Assembly: GCF_000003815.2 (NCBI RefSeq)
Contig: NC_049993.1
Coordinates: 3,542,328-3,606,327, forward strand
Reading direction: 5' to 3'
DNA from: Branchiostoma floridae
Taxonomy: Eukaryota; Chordata; Leptocardii; Amphioxiformes; Branchiostomatidae
DNA length: 64,000 bases
Below the pieces are notes generated by a model. It saw nothing but the letters and a program-made list of their open reading frames with translations, had not been told where the DNA came from and did no database searches. Positions 10,692 to 21,689 of the stretch are shown here, one piece after another. Numbering within the stretch: the stretch's first letter is position 1; each line of letters starts with the position of its first letter. Position numbers and translations under genes: made by a program.

Positions 10692-13600
10692 AGAGAGAGA
10701 GAGAGAGATACATCATACTACATATACAAACATTCGCATACACATACGAACGCATACACACCGAACATACAAACGACTATGCACAAACACCTATGCAAGT
10801 GCAAACACTTACGAATACAAACAGACACAGATATTGTTGAAGAAGGATACTTGCACAACCCAATAAGTAAAAAAAAAAAAAAAAACTCACCGACATTTTA
10901 TATTTTTGTACCAATTTCCGAGCCACATTTTTGTCTTACCCTGTGGAAAAAAATACATTAATTAATTAATTAAATAAAAAGTGCTCTTTGATAAGGCTAA
11001 TAACATTATGAAACTTTGATCTCATTTGGTGTATTCTATCGAATGCTTTATCGTTTCAAGAAATTCAAATTCAAAAAAGTACATTAGTCTTACTTGGTAT
11101 TCTCGAAAAGCTTTGAGCACGGCCTCTCTATGTTCAGGTGTAACAGGCTCTCGACATCCTAAATGCTGTCCAACTACTTCTTCTGCTGCTTTGCCGTCCT
11201 ATTGACAAAAAATAGGAAACATTCCGTAATGGGGCTCATAGGAAGTGTGTACGTAGCGTGCGACAGCCTGATGCAGTTGCGATTCCAAACCGATGAGGCG
11301 TCGGGTAGTTTACGGGATTTTTTTTGCCTACGCCTCTGGTACGGAGCGTCCATTTTGGATGAATATCATGACCCGTAAACTATTCGGCGGGGCACCGATT
11401 CGGAAATCTGACTGATGCATAAGGCAAACTACCTGACTATGGACTAGGTCTTATCGAGATTTTATTTAAATTTAGGCCATGTTGATTTGATTATATGGAT
11501 GACATCCGCGCTCGCACCAATTTTCGGCCATTTCCAAAAAAAAAAAAAGTTTTTGACCACACAATAAATTGTACAAAGCAGCTGTAAAATGAGCACAAAT
11601 ATTCCGTAGATTGAAAAAAAAGTATCAGCAAACAGATAACTAATGCCATAGAATGCCAAAATAAATCTAAAGTCAAAGAATAAGATGTGACAGGAAAGAA
11701 AGAAAAAAATCTATTGTTGGTAGGGCAGGTACCAGTACAGAAAATTCAGGTCCAGAGGATCATTTCCAGGTCCGGACCCAAACCTGATTGTCTGTGGAAT
11801 CTTGAGAACTGGCAATACTCAAAACAATGGTAATTGGTCAATTTTGCTACAAAGGAATCTGTTTGGTGGATTATTGGACTCCCACTGGCATTTTAAAATC
11901 CCATCTCCATGTAATAAAGGCAAACTGTCTCTGTACCTTTGACTGTAGAAACTTGGTACATGAGCTTTCATGAATAAATAAAGGTTCAAACAAACAAACA
12001 ATTGACTATAAACTCTACTTGACTTCGCTCTTGTTGTCTTTTTGGCCCGCGGTAAGACCCAAACTGGCTGCCGACATAGTGTGTCCATTTTGAAATTGGC
12101 TAGACCTGTTCCTCTGATTTTTTTGAGGTCTGTTTTTTTCGGATTCGTCCAAGAAGAAAAAAAATGTTTTGTACCTGTATGATGTACTTGTCCCTACACC
12201 TAACTGTTGGTATACCATACTATGTGTGTTCAGTCCTATGTTCAACCTTCCTGGCCACTTTGATTTCATACTGAAGGCAACTTTTTTTTTTGGCCAAACT
12301 TTTTTTTTATTCGCTCGCTCGCATCAGTTTTGGAGTTCCCGGTGGATGTCATCCATATAATCAAATCAACATGGCCTTACAAACGCCCAAAAAAATCCCA
12401 ATCAGAAAAGATATGTAATGCTTGAAGTAGTAGAAGTGCCAAACATCCTTTTCTTCGCTGCTACTTCAGTCGTTTAATACAAAAATTAGAATTTATATTC
12501 ATTCATATTTTGTTTTGATTTATCTATTTCACTTTTTACATTTTGATTCCTCATACCAATAAACTACTTGAAACAACAAAATATTTCGGGTGAGAAAAAC
12601 ATCGACAGTGATATTGCAACCTATCGAATACATTAAAGATACATTGTATCTGAGTAAATAGTCACAATTATCGCACAATCGTTGTAGAATCACAAAATAA
12701 GGTTAGTCTTTGTATAAGCGTACATTTGTCTTAAAGAGTTGCTACAGAAAACGCAGTCCAATATCATTGTCAGTGGTTAGTTCGATGACCTACAATGAAT
12801 ATGACAAAGTCTCTAAGTAGGTACACAAACGTTTAATACTTTGTTTCGAACAGTGCTGTCTGCACCGGCCGTCAGAAGCTCTTTCACACACTCGGGATGA
12901 CCATATGTAGCAGCATTATGTAAGGCCGTGTTCTCCTGTAAAACAGGAGTGTGAAATTCAAGTTAGTTTGATACATAAATTACTTAGACTTAGATCCCCC
13001 GTGTCTGGTTACACATTGGGCAGTTTAAAGCAGTCTTTATTTTGGGCGGTTTTGAGGAATAGTTTCAGCTTCCTTCAGAATAATTCCCAGTTGATATAGG
13101 TCACTTTGTAGGTTGTGCATCCAATTTAGTTGTAGTGTACCCTGTTTTCTTTCTCCCTGAAAGGAAATCTGTCTGCGTATCATCTTCTCGGTCTTCTTTG
13201 AAATAGCGCTAGCTCTGTGCGGAGGTCAGTTGAACTGCAGCCGGTTCATCTGGGAGCCGCGTAAGAAGACGTAAGAAGGCGCATTGATGCACGAACTAGA
13301 AAACCTTCCAAGTCATACAGTCTCAAAGCTGACACTTGATTACCTTTCAAATATTTCTACCCGGCCTTGAAGAATTCTGGCCGCGCTACTTTATGTACCT
13401 CGTCATAGACCCCCGGGAGTCGCGGTAAGTTTTGTGTTCTGCATGGGGGCCTTCTTTAAGAGCTGTTTATTTCTCATTTTCATTGTGCCCCGCTTAAAAA
13501 TATGACCTTGTGGTGTTAAATGGTGTTAAACAATATTTATATAATTTTAATCCAAAGTACCTGCATGTCCTGTTGGTTCGGATCCGCACCACCTTGTATT

Positions 13601-16600
13601 AAAGCGTGCACAGTTCTGGCATGGCCGCTGTAGGGGATCCGCCAGCGATTCGGCATGCAAATTGATGGTGGTCGAATGTAGTTCAGGGCCTAAAACTTTA
13701 AGATTTTTTTTCTTGGAAAAATGGGTAGAAATTCTGGCAGTTTTGAGGTCAATGTGACTGGGGAGGGTTTCTACCTTCTGATTATGGCCCAAAAGCTGAG
13801 TTTTTGTGGTTATCAGGGGATATGAAGTTGGGACTATTTCCTGGTTGTGTAAGGGTCTGTTTCCTTGGTTGTTATGAGTTTGAGGGGGTGGTAGAGTTTG
13901 GGCGTATTTTTCTGCAAATTATGCCGTATGATTTCTAATGACAGTGGGATTTTATCACAGCTGAGATGATGGGCTTTCATATGAGGGTAAGTTTGTATGC
14001 CAGTAATGTCAGAAAGTTGAGTTATTGGCACTGTCTTTCTGTGCCTNNNNNNNNNNNNNNNNNNNNNNNNNNNNNNNNNNNNNNNNNNNNNNNNNNNNNN
14101 NNNNNNNNNNNNNNNNNNNNNNNNNNNNNNNNNNNNNNNNNNNNNNAGGCTTGGCCTGCGTCTCCCCTGAAGGAAGCTGAATGTGTTGGCGTGATTCCCT
14201 GCAAAACAAGACAGGTTTTCAAAAAGCTGACCTTGGGTCCCGGCGAGAATTCAGTTCAGTTCAGTTAGGTTCAGAATTAGGTGATGGAGTAGGGGATGTA
14301 TTTGCTAATTGCGCATAAACTAATGCACTAGTAGTATTGAAAATTCACAATCAAGCTGAATAAATCTTTATCATTTTCTCCTAAATGTAGAAACCGCTGT
14401 CGAACAAAGTTAAAGAAATTTGTGAATAATGAGGTCGGCAGGCTGAAAAACCATTTGATTTAACACAGCCAAATACAGACAACACAAATCACACCAGCCT
14501 CTCATACAAGGTCCGCAGTTTGTTATAGTATATATATCAAGCAATGGCCCTAGTGTAGCGGACTGCGATTCGTCCTAGCGCGAGCCAGTAGTCATCAGCC
14601 AATCACTTTGTCGCCTGTGGCAAAGAGGCAAAACGATTGGCTGTTAATAACCCCCTCCAACAGCTGTTACAGAAGGAGGAGTATCTTATTGGCTAACAGT
14701 TTACCAGCTCTAACGCAGTGAGAAAGACGGAACGTAGGGCAGTGTACAAGGGCTTGGCGTAATGGTAAAAGTAGTCCGAGCTTGCATTAACTATGAATTG
14801 AGGAGGAAGACATCGGTGCATGCAGTACTTACACTGATATCTCGAGCATTTGAGTCCGCTTTAGCTTTGAGCAATATTTGCACAACTTCAGTGTAGCCTT
14901 TGTGAGCTGCGTAGTGGAGAGGTGTGAAACCATGACACAAATACGAATGGCAACAAAACTGGTGTTATAGACAAGCTGTTAGAGGGCTGAAACAACACAG
15001 ATAAAGAAGAACTTTATTGCACGACAATTGCACATGGTACAATGTATGGCAACGACTATTACACAAAGTACAAAATAGGTGTATAGAATAAGACTTAACA
15101 TCCTAATTAACATAACCGATATGAGGCAAATGAGATACTTTTAATAAAACATTATCTCAATACTTATCACGTGAAAAGTTTGTTATGATAATTGTAGTTG
15201 AATCAGTCGATACTTCTGGATATAAATAAGATTTGAATCAGACTTTTCTAACAGCGTCCGCTGTTCTTCATCAGTGAATTAAAAATTAATTATTGTTATG
15301 GTACGCGTTAGCACTGCTTTTGAGCCTAGGAAGTTCAATTTTTGTCATGTTAGCTTTGTCTATTGTGTATTTGTTAAGAAACGTTCTTGTCGTACCGGAA
15401 GGAAATACATCCTTTTCGTTGCATTACGCTGTGTTGATTTGATTATATTGAGGAAATCTGCACGCGCATCAATTTTTGGCTATTTATAAATGAAAGAAAG
15501 TTATGAACAATACTATGAATCATATGTGAAGTGCAGATACAAAATGAAAAAAATATCGTAAAATATAAACCGATGTCATAGAATGTCGAGGTCAATTCGA
15601 ATGAAAAAGAGGATAATGGGAAAGAATAAAAATGAAGAATCTGTATTGTTCGGTATACCTTACTCTGTGTTTATGTCATTGTCGAACCTTTCTGACCACT
15701 TATCTTTCATAATGTAGGCAACTTTAGAATGTATGTGAAGATTGGAGGGGGATTGCCAGCCAATCACGTTGCATCCTGACTGCAAGTGGCGTCGCGATTG
15801 GCTGATGACGGTTGGCCAGTGATTGCGCAGTGAGAAGTAGGGATCGTATACGTGCCTGTATGCCAGGGGCGTTGCTTCATACATACCACCGGTGGGCTTG
15901 AAATAACGTACCTGCCAGTCTCTTTTGTGGGGATCAGCCCCAACTGTGAGTAAAAGCTGTACCGATCCTGTAGCCCCATTCCCTGCTACCCAGTGAAGCG
16001 GAGTGGCATTCTGAAAGTTACATCAAGGCAACGGTTTTCGTCCAATTGTATTATCTTGCGATTTTTCCCTTTCATGGCACTTAATAAATATGCCGTGCAC
16101 CTACAACTCAATGTACCTGCACTTAGCATACATTTTATTCTCTTAAGACATTCACATTGTCAAATGCCTTGAAGTTTGGAAAAATTATTCCAATTCAGCG
16201 TTTAACCCTATTCAGACCGGGCTTTTTTGGTCATCCCTGGACCGGGGGGGGGGCTATTGAGGCCCTCCACTTCTAAGTCCTATAACTCTAAAACGACGTG
16301 CCGTAGGGCCACTTAATTTTCAGGACATGATGTCGACATAATATCTGACAAGTATGTGACGTTTGACGTTACGTTGACGTAAGATGACGTAATTATGACG
16401 TCATCAATTTGATTACATTGGCCAAACCCATGAAAAATGGGTATTCTCAGAAAACTTCAAGTTATGCTACAAAAATGTAACAACAAGTGCAGATAACAGA
16501 ATAATAATGTTTATTACGACTTGCGTTGCCAATAGCAACATCAATGACGTCAAAATGACGTCATAAAATGACGTCATGCACATCTAAGATACGAGTTGGG

Positions 16601-17972
16601 CTCCGCCATATTATATCCACCACCTTGAATTTTTAAAAATACTTTTTTTGCATCAACTAATCACAAAGGGCAATGGAATTGACTAGATTCATCTATTTAG
16701 ATGGTTTTTGATGAAAAAATACCAGGTAGTTACAAATTTTAAGGGATAATTAGCTTGTTATTATTGATCTGGCCATTCGGTCCGCCATCTTGGATTTTGG
16801 GCTGATGACGTCATCAAATTAGCATAATTTATGCATATATAATTATGAAAGATATGCTGAATAATATAAGATTTTATTTATGTAACAAAATCGCAGTAAT
16901 ATAGAAAATAAATGTGAAAAATATATAGTTAGAACCAAAAATAGTGATTTTTGGCAAAACTGCCTGTCAACAAACGGTTGCCATGGCAACAAGAAAAATG
17001 GAAAATTTGTCAAACTTCGTAAAATTTTTGCCAACAATATTTTAGGAAAACTCACCAAATTTGGTGGCTCTAGCGTAAGCCGTTCTGGCGTTATAGGACA
17101 TCGAAGTTAGCGCGGGCCTCAAAAGCCCCCCCCGGTCTGAATAGGGTTAAATGTCAGTCGAAATAATACTTGATCACCAACGTTTTTGCCTGAAACATCC
17201 GGGTTAGTTCCCACATCTAACAGTTGCTGTAATCTCTCTATGAAGCCATGCTCCGCAGCAGCACAGAGTTCCTGCGACACAGATAGATAATGCCGTTACA
17301 TCCGTGCTTTGGGAGCACGTGCCGGTTGCCAGTTTGTGTGTGTGTGTGGGGGGGGGGGGGTGGGGTGTCAAATAATTTGGTGAGATTGTTTTGTTTGAAG
17401 TTGTTGTTTTTTTGCCTGCTAGTATCTTCCCTTGGTACGGCAGGTGTACTTTTTGAATCTTATGTTCTGAACTTACTATGATCTTGAGAATTTTGTTTGT
17501 GTAGGCTTTAGCCCTCTAACAGCTTGTTTTGGTAATGTCATGTCATCCGTCGTCCCTGTCGTTCACGTATCCTCTTTGTTTTCTCTTTCTGACTGTTAAT
17601 ACATTTTTTTGCTGGGATACTTGCCGGTTTGTTTTATCCTTCACGAATATGCATGATCTTGCGAAATGTTTTGACGCAAAAATAATGCCTTTCACTTTAG
17701 CGGTTCTCCCGTCAGTTTAGTTGGTAATTGATTTCCAGGGGAGTCCTTCCAAAAACTACAAATAGCAACTACGTACAGATACAAAAATAATTACTAAGTA
17801 AACATAGGATTAAACAAAAGTTCACAATAATATGAAAAAGTAGTAAAACATCCATTCTCAAAAATTCGTCTTCAAACTCATGTCAAAATTGGTTTGGCCT
17901 TTAAGCAGAAAATAGCATATCAAAATTACAACACAAATGATTAAAAAAGGTAACCTTTTCCTTGTCGTTCAT
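9351..17972 (-). CDS. Ankyrin-repeat and SOCS-box (ASB-like) protein, gene A
   Basis: Read right to left. Exons: 17955-17972 (start, MNDKEK), 17170-17271, 15912-16010, 14833-14958, 14147-14198 (runs into an assembly gap), 13561-13627, 12840-12935, 11094-11198, then the SOCS-box exon 9351-9472. Most repeat exons are 96-105 bp, close to one 33-residue ankyrin repeat each. Hallmarks are visible: ATPLHWVAGNG, GFTPLHYAAHKGYTEVVQIL, NTALHNAATYGHPECV and ADPNQQD. The C-terminus LPLPNRLVDYLLFIN matches the SOCS-box end of ASB proteins, which bind Elongin B/C and Cullin-5 to ubiquitinate targets held by the ankyrin repeats (family knowledge). Exon phases fit except at two places: the gap, and the junction of exon 11094-11198 (ends in phase 0) with the SOCS exon (needs one preceding base), so at least one exon is unassigned between them. 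The first exon is a short call and less sure. Confidence 0.8.
10643..10708. repeat. (CA)22 and (GA)8 microsatellite
   Basis: A pure CA run at 10643-10686 followed by a GA run at 10693-10708, in the last intron region of ASB-like gene A. The paralogous position in gene B (about 62701-62760) has only short CA runs, so the run expanded after the duplication or shrank in gene B. Confidence 0.9.
10891..10940 (-). other. 50-nt exon-like segment in ASB-like gene A
   Basis: On the minus strand a pyrimidine-rich acceptor (TTTTTTTCCACAG) and a strong donor (GTGAGT) bracket exactly 50 bases that are open when entered in phase 0 (GKTKMWLGNWYKNIKC). The paralog at 63331-63380 keeps both splice sites and the 50-base length. 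However, its exit phase does not lead into the SOCS-box frame, so either another exon is missing or this exon belongs to an alternative transcript. Confidence 0.4.
11475..12376. mobile_element. Long-TIR MITE with 3-bp target duplication (PIF/Harbinger-like)
   Basis: The left end GGCCATGTTGATTTGATTAT continues to GGATGACATCC; the right end is its near-perfect inverse, giving terminal inverted repeats of about 34 bp. TTA flanks both sides. The three-base duplication and GGCC ends suggest PIF/Harbinger (inference). It interrupts an intron of ASB-like gene A and is absent from the paralogous intron of gene B. A shared interspersed sequence (about 11715-12000, also at 28283-28515) lies inside it. 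Confidence 0.7.
11715..12000. repeat. Interspersed repeat shared with 28283-28515
   Basis: Begins with 'ccagtacagaaaattcaggt' and ends near 'gactgtagaaacttggtac'. The same order of phrases occurs at 28283-28515 in the polycystin gene, with many substitutions and short indels. It lies inside the long-TIR MITE, so it is either part of that family or was captured by it. Confidence 0.6.
14047..14146. other. Assembly gap of 100 N
   Basis: Exactly 100 N, a conventional unknown-length gap. It cuts an ankyrin exon of ASB-like gene A (14147-14198 is its 5' part), so the rest of that repeat is missing, including the expected two-base remainder needed by exon 13561-13627. Confidence 0.98.
14147..14198 (-). 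CDS. Partial ankyrin exon of ASB-like gene A, cut by the gap
   Basis: Acceptor CTTGTTTTGCAG followed in frame by GITPTHSASFRGDAGQA, the start of an ankyrin repeat (the GxTPLHxA pattern with Thr in place of Leu). The remaining codons and the donor lie in the N gap. Confidence 0.7.
14833..14958 (-). CDS. Ankyrin exon of ASB-like gene A with a Cys-rich insertion
   Basis: A 126-bp exon: nine residues FCCHSYLCH precede a canonical repeat (GFTPLHYAAHKGYTEVVQIL ... ADSNARDIS), with donor GTAAGT. The usual exon start at the Gly has no AG before it, so the nearest acceptor (AACACCAG) adds the nine residues. Either the acceptor shifted during evolution or the assembly lacks the original one. Confidence 0.6.
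15425..15730. mobile_element. Decayed relative of the MITE at 11475-12376
   Basis: The left portion keeps 'ttgatttgattatattg' and the right portion keeps a phrase like 'aacctttctgaccactt' that also lies near the right end of the full element. The terminal inverted repeat is not intact on the right. Confidence 0.45.
16202..17150. mobile_element. TTAA-flanked MITE (piggyBac-like termini), copy 2
   Basis: Ends TTAACCCTATTCAGACCGGG and the inverse CCCGGTCTGAATAGGGTTAA, 949 bp including both TTAA. The body contains repeated TGACGTCA palindromes and the phrase 'ccatggcaac'. It lies in the intron between ankyrin exons 15912-16010 and 17170-17271 of gene A. It is nearly identical along its length to 18495-19441, so both insertions are young. 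Confidence 0.88.
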
Positions 17973-18494
17973 GCCCGTCCGTCCACGCGAGTTTTCCGGT
18001 CTGCTGCTAGCGCTGCTGTTAGGAGGAGGAGGGGGTAGGGTGGTGGGTGTAAGTCCAGTGCCTCAAACAGCTTTCAATATTGTGCAAACCCAAATTTCAG
18101 GGATTTTTTTATAGTATGAAAAGTGGCATAAATTTCCCAACAAATTGTAATCATTACTTTACAGGCAACACCCAGTAACTTTATGTAAGACACATGAATA
18201 GTTTGTACGATTTAGCTGCAAACATAGATGTACGGGTTAAATTCAGCTCTGCTACAGCTCATATCCCTCAAACCACCGTATGGGTTCAAAACTGACCCCA
18301 GGCGTATGTTAATATGTGCCATTATATACGCCTGGGGTTTTCTGGACGAAAACAAATTTCCTCCCATGAGTTTGTTTGTGTATATGTCTTATAACTTCTC
18401 ATACGTTTTAATCGAAATTGGTTCATTTTTGATTAAGTTATCCTAGAAAGTCTATGCATGGTCCTGTGGAGTCAAAACTGACCCCAGCATTGTT

Positions 18495-19441
18495 TTAACC
18501 CTATTCAGACCGGGCTTTTTTGGTCATCCCTGGACCGGGGGGGGGCTTTTGAGGCCCTCCACTTCTAAGTCCTATAAATCTAAAACGACGTGCCATAGGG
18601 CCACTTAATTTTCAGGACATGATGTCGACATAATATCTGACAAGTATGTGACGTTTGACGTTACGTTGACGTAAGATGACGTAATTATGACGTCATCAAT
18701 TCGATTATATTGGCCAAACCCATGAAAAAAGAGTATTCTCAAAAAACTTAAAGTTATGCTACAAAAATGTAACAAGTGCAGATAACAGAATAATAATGTT
18801 TATTACGACTTGCGTTGCCAATAGCAACATCAATGACGTCAATATGACGTCATAAATGACGTCATGCACATCTAAGATACGAGTTGGGCTCCGCCATATT
18901 ATATCCACCACCTTGAATTTTTAAAAATACTTTTTTTGCGACAACTAATCACAAAGGGCAATGGAAATAGACAAAATTCATTCAGTTAGATGGTTTTTGA
19001 TGAAAAAATACCAGGTAGTTACAAATTTTAAGGGATAATTAGCTTGTTATTCTTGATCTGGCCATTCGGTCCGCCATCTTGGATTTTGGGCTGATGACGT
19101 CATCAAATTAGCATAAATCATGCATATGTAATTATGAAAGATATGCTAGATAATATAAGATTTTATCTATGTAACAAAATTGCAGTAATATAGCAAATAA
19201 ATGTGAAAAATACATTGTTAGAACCAGAAATTGTGATTTTTGGCAAAACTGCCTGTCAAAAAATGGTTGCCATGGCAACAAGAAAAAATGGAAAATTTGT
19301 TAAATTTTTTTAATTTGTTGCCAACAATATTTTGGGAAAACTCACCAAATTTGGTGGCTCTAGCGTAAGCCGTTCTGGCGTTATAGGACATCAAAGTTAG
19401 CGCAGGCCTAAAAAGCCCCCCCCCGGTCTGAATAGGGTTAA
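18495..19441. mobile_element. TTAA-flanked MITE (piggyBac-like termini), copy 3
   Basis: The same ends as 16202-17150 (TTAACCCTATTCAGACCGGG and inverse), 947 bp. It has the same internal order of TGACGTCA palindromes and the same 'ggctccgccatattatatcc' phrase, with only scattered substitutions and small indels between the two copies. Confidence 0.88.
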
Positions 19442-19893
19442 ACAAACTTTTGAGACCCACACCTAAACGACTTATCGTATGATCACGAAATTTTCAGAGA
19501 ATGATGTACATGTGAATCAGAATTATGGTAAACATTTTGTGTCATTATCATGTTATATGACGACGTCATGACGTCATCTAGCTAATATTATGAATATTGA
19601 ATCATGAAATTTACGTTGAATTTGATAAGATGTCATAAACAATTGTCATTTGCCAAGAAAACCTTAAACCTTGAATGTTTAAGCCAAACTTAGAAATTTT
19701 CGTAATAAATATTCATGTCAGAATTCCATTGCCATGGCAACATGAAAAATGATCAACTAAAATGTTTGCTATAAACATTTACTGAAAAGGTATCAAGTTT
19801 GGTGGCCCTAGCGTAAGCCATTCAGGGACTGTGCGACATTGAATTTGGTGGGTGCATATAAAACCCCCTACCCGGTCTGAATAGTATTAGTGC
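19442..19893. mobile_element. Truncated relative of the CCCTATTCAGACC MITE
   Basis: Abuts the preceding element, lacks a left terminal repeat, and ends in 'cccggtctgaatagtatta', a mutated form of the CCGGTCTGAATAGGGTTAA right end. It shares 'ggtggc(t/c)ctagcgtaagcc' near the right end with the full copies. Confidence 0.6.
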
Positions 19894-21051
19894 AAAATGT
19901 GGTCCTCATGATCTTTTGTATAAATTATGGTAATGAGCTTGAATTTTTCTCACCTAATCATGTCAAACTGTCCCACATAGATTAATGAAACTATACATAT
20001 ATACAAATCACCAAAAGAGTCACCAAAAATACTGTATTTGTAGAAAACGTTATGGGGTCAGTTTTGACCCCATACGGTAACCTACGTCGCAAAAAATGTA
20101 CGGTGGTTTGAGGGTTAATATAAGGTTAGAATTGTTCCGCCCCGTCCCTCGCCCCAAGGATACGCAGATGAAAGGAAACTCAGACAAGGAGTGTTCAACA
20201 GTGCAGTCTGTATTCAACAAGTGCATGTGGTAGCAGAACACAGTTTTTCGCCTATGGGGATTTACATGGTTAAGGACCCCAAAGTGAGGTGGTTCGACGA
20301 CTCAAAAAATATATCAGGGTGCAAAAGTAATTAACAAGAATTCGATATGTTGGAGTTGAGGGTATAATCTACAACATATGTGAAAACGAGATAAAGTTTG
20401 TCGTCTCGTTTTCCCAGAAAGAACACTTTGAAATGACCCCCAGCGGAGGTCACCATACTGCAGCCGACACACGGAAGTAGCGGGAACCGGATTCGTGCGC
20501 GAAATTCTACCCAGCCAAACAAACATCGTAACCCAACTCATACAGCCTCAAAACTTACGTATCCTTCTACTATTCACCACAGTTTCCGACTCGCTGACGT
20601 GCACAGAAAAATTTCTATGGCTTTTCAAGAACTGCGGCGACCTATTTTGTGCCCGATCTACTTATGTCCACGGGGGTCGCCCATAAATACTGTGTTATGC
20701 GACCATGTCTGGAACTGATCTAGAACCGGAACTCGTGGCCTCTGACCCCCACCTGGGTCATGCCATTTGTCTCGGGGGTTTGGACTCTTACATTAATATT
20801 GCAAATTTCATTACTTAATTCCGGTTGGTGTTGCTGGCGTCTTTTCGCTCTCATGGTGAAAGGGATGATTGACAATTACATGATGAAAACATGACGGCAA
20901 TATGACGGAAATGGCCATAGGTAACGGTTATAACGTTACCTGTCCAAAAAAAAATGTACAGTCCTGGACCTGTGTTCAGTCCGTCGTATACAGTGTATAT
21001 GGCGGCCATGTTAGGGAACGTACTTACAGAAAACGTAGGAAAGGTCGTTCG

Positions 21052-21396
21052 TTAAAGCTAAGGGCGCAACCCGCCGTACGTGCAAGTGCGTGCTGTCTAC
21101 GTGCAAAAACGTGGGCAATCTTTTGGGATCCGTAAGTACGGACTCCGTACGAACTCGTAGGGAATCCGTAAGGACTTCTGCATGCACGCAGACACGTTGT
21201 ATAACTTAACGTGGAGCCAAAACTCTGTCTGCCATTGGGCTGGGGATTCGCCTCCCGTACGTGCCAGTAAGCACGGGCAACGCGCCTGCCCTGTACAGCC
21301 TGAACGTTTTCAGAAATACGTGGCGGGCGTGGCCTCACAACAAAACGTATGGACATATTGAACGTTATACGGCGCGCGTTGTGCCCTTAGCTTTAA
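21052..21396. mobile_element. GTACG-rich MITE with TTAAAGCTAAGGGC ends
   Basis: Left end TTAAAGCTAAGGGCGCAAC, right end GTTGTGCCCTTAGCTTTAA: 18 of 19 bases are inverted matches. It is 345 bp and rich in CGTAC/GTACG. Both flanks carry related sequence ('gcaaatttcattacttaa' near 20800 and 'tcaaatttcatcactttca' near 21400, each followed by 'ggcgtcttttcg'), suggesting it sits within or between copies of a local repeat. Confidence 0.78.
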
Positions 21397-21689
21397 TATT
21401 TCAAATTTCATCACTTTCATCACCGGTTGATGTTTCAGGCGTCTTTTCGTCACTATGGCAACAGGAGTTGATGACACTGACACTCCGGAAATATATGAAC
21501 GCCAGTTTCTTTCTATTCTATCCACATTTCCGTATTCCTCGATGTGTGTCTAAGAACATTTAACGTTACGACATCTATTTATAGAAATAAAAAAAAGAAG
21601 GTTTTAGATGAGTGTCAAGTTTAATGTACATTGGTTAAGTAAATTCAAGTTCCCAGGCAGTTTGCCACATGGTGTGACTTGCGACAAAG

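Larger units (their letters stand above)
18265..20118. mobile_element. TTAA-type MITE with CCCTCAAACCACCGTA ends, hosting nested insertions
   Basis: The left end CCCTCAAACCACCGTATGGG and right end CCCATACGG ... TACGGTGGTTTGAGGG form inverted repeats; TTAA follows on the right (20115-20118), but the left flank has decayed. Inside each end sits the palindrome-like GGGTCA/TGACCCC motif. A younger TTAA element (18495-19441) and a related truncated one (19442-19893) are inserted in it, giving a datable nest. Confidence 0.7.

Noticed and set aside
10590..10961. His/Thr-repeat protein from the CA tract
   Set aside because: Translation of a simple CA microsatellite inside an intron of the minus-strand ASB-like gene.
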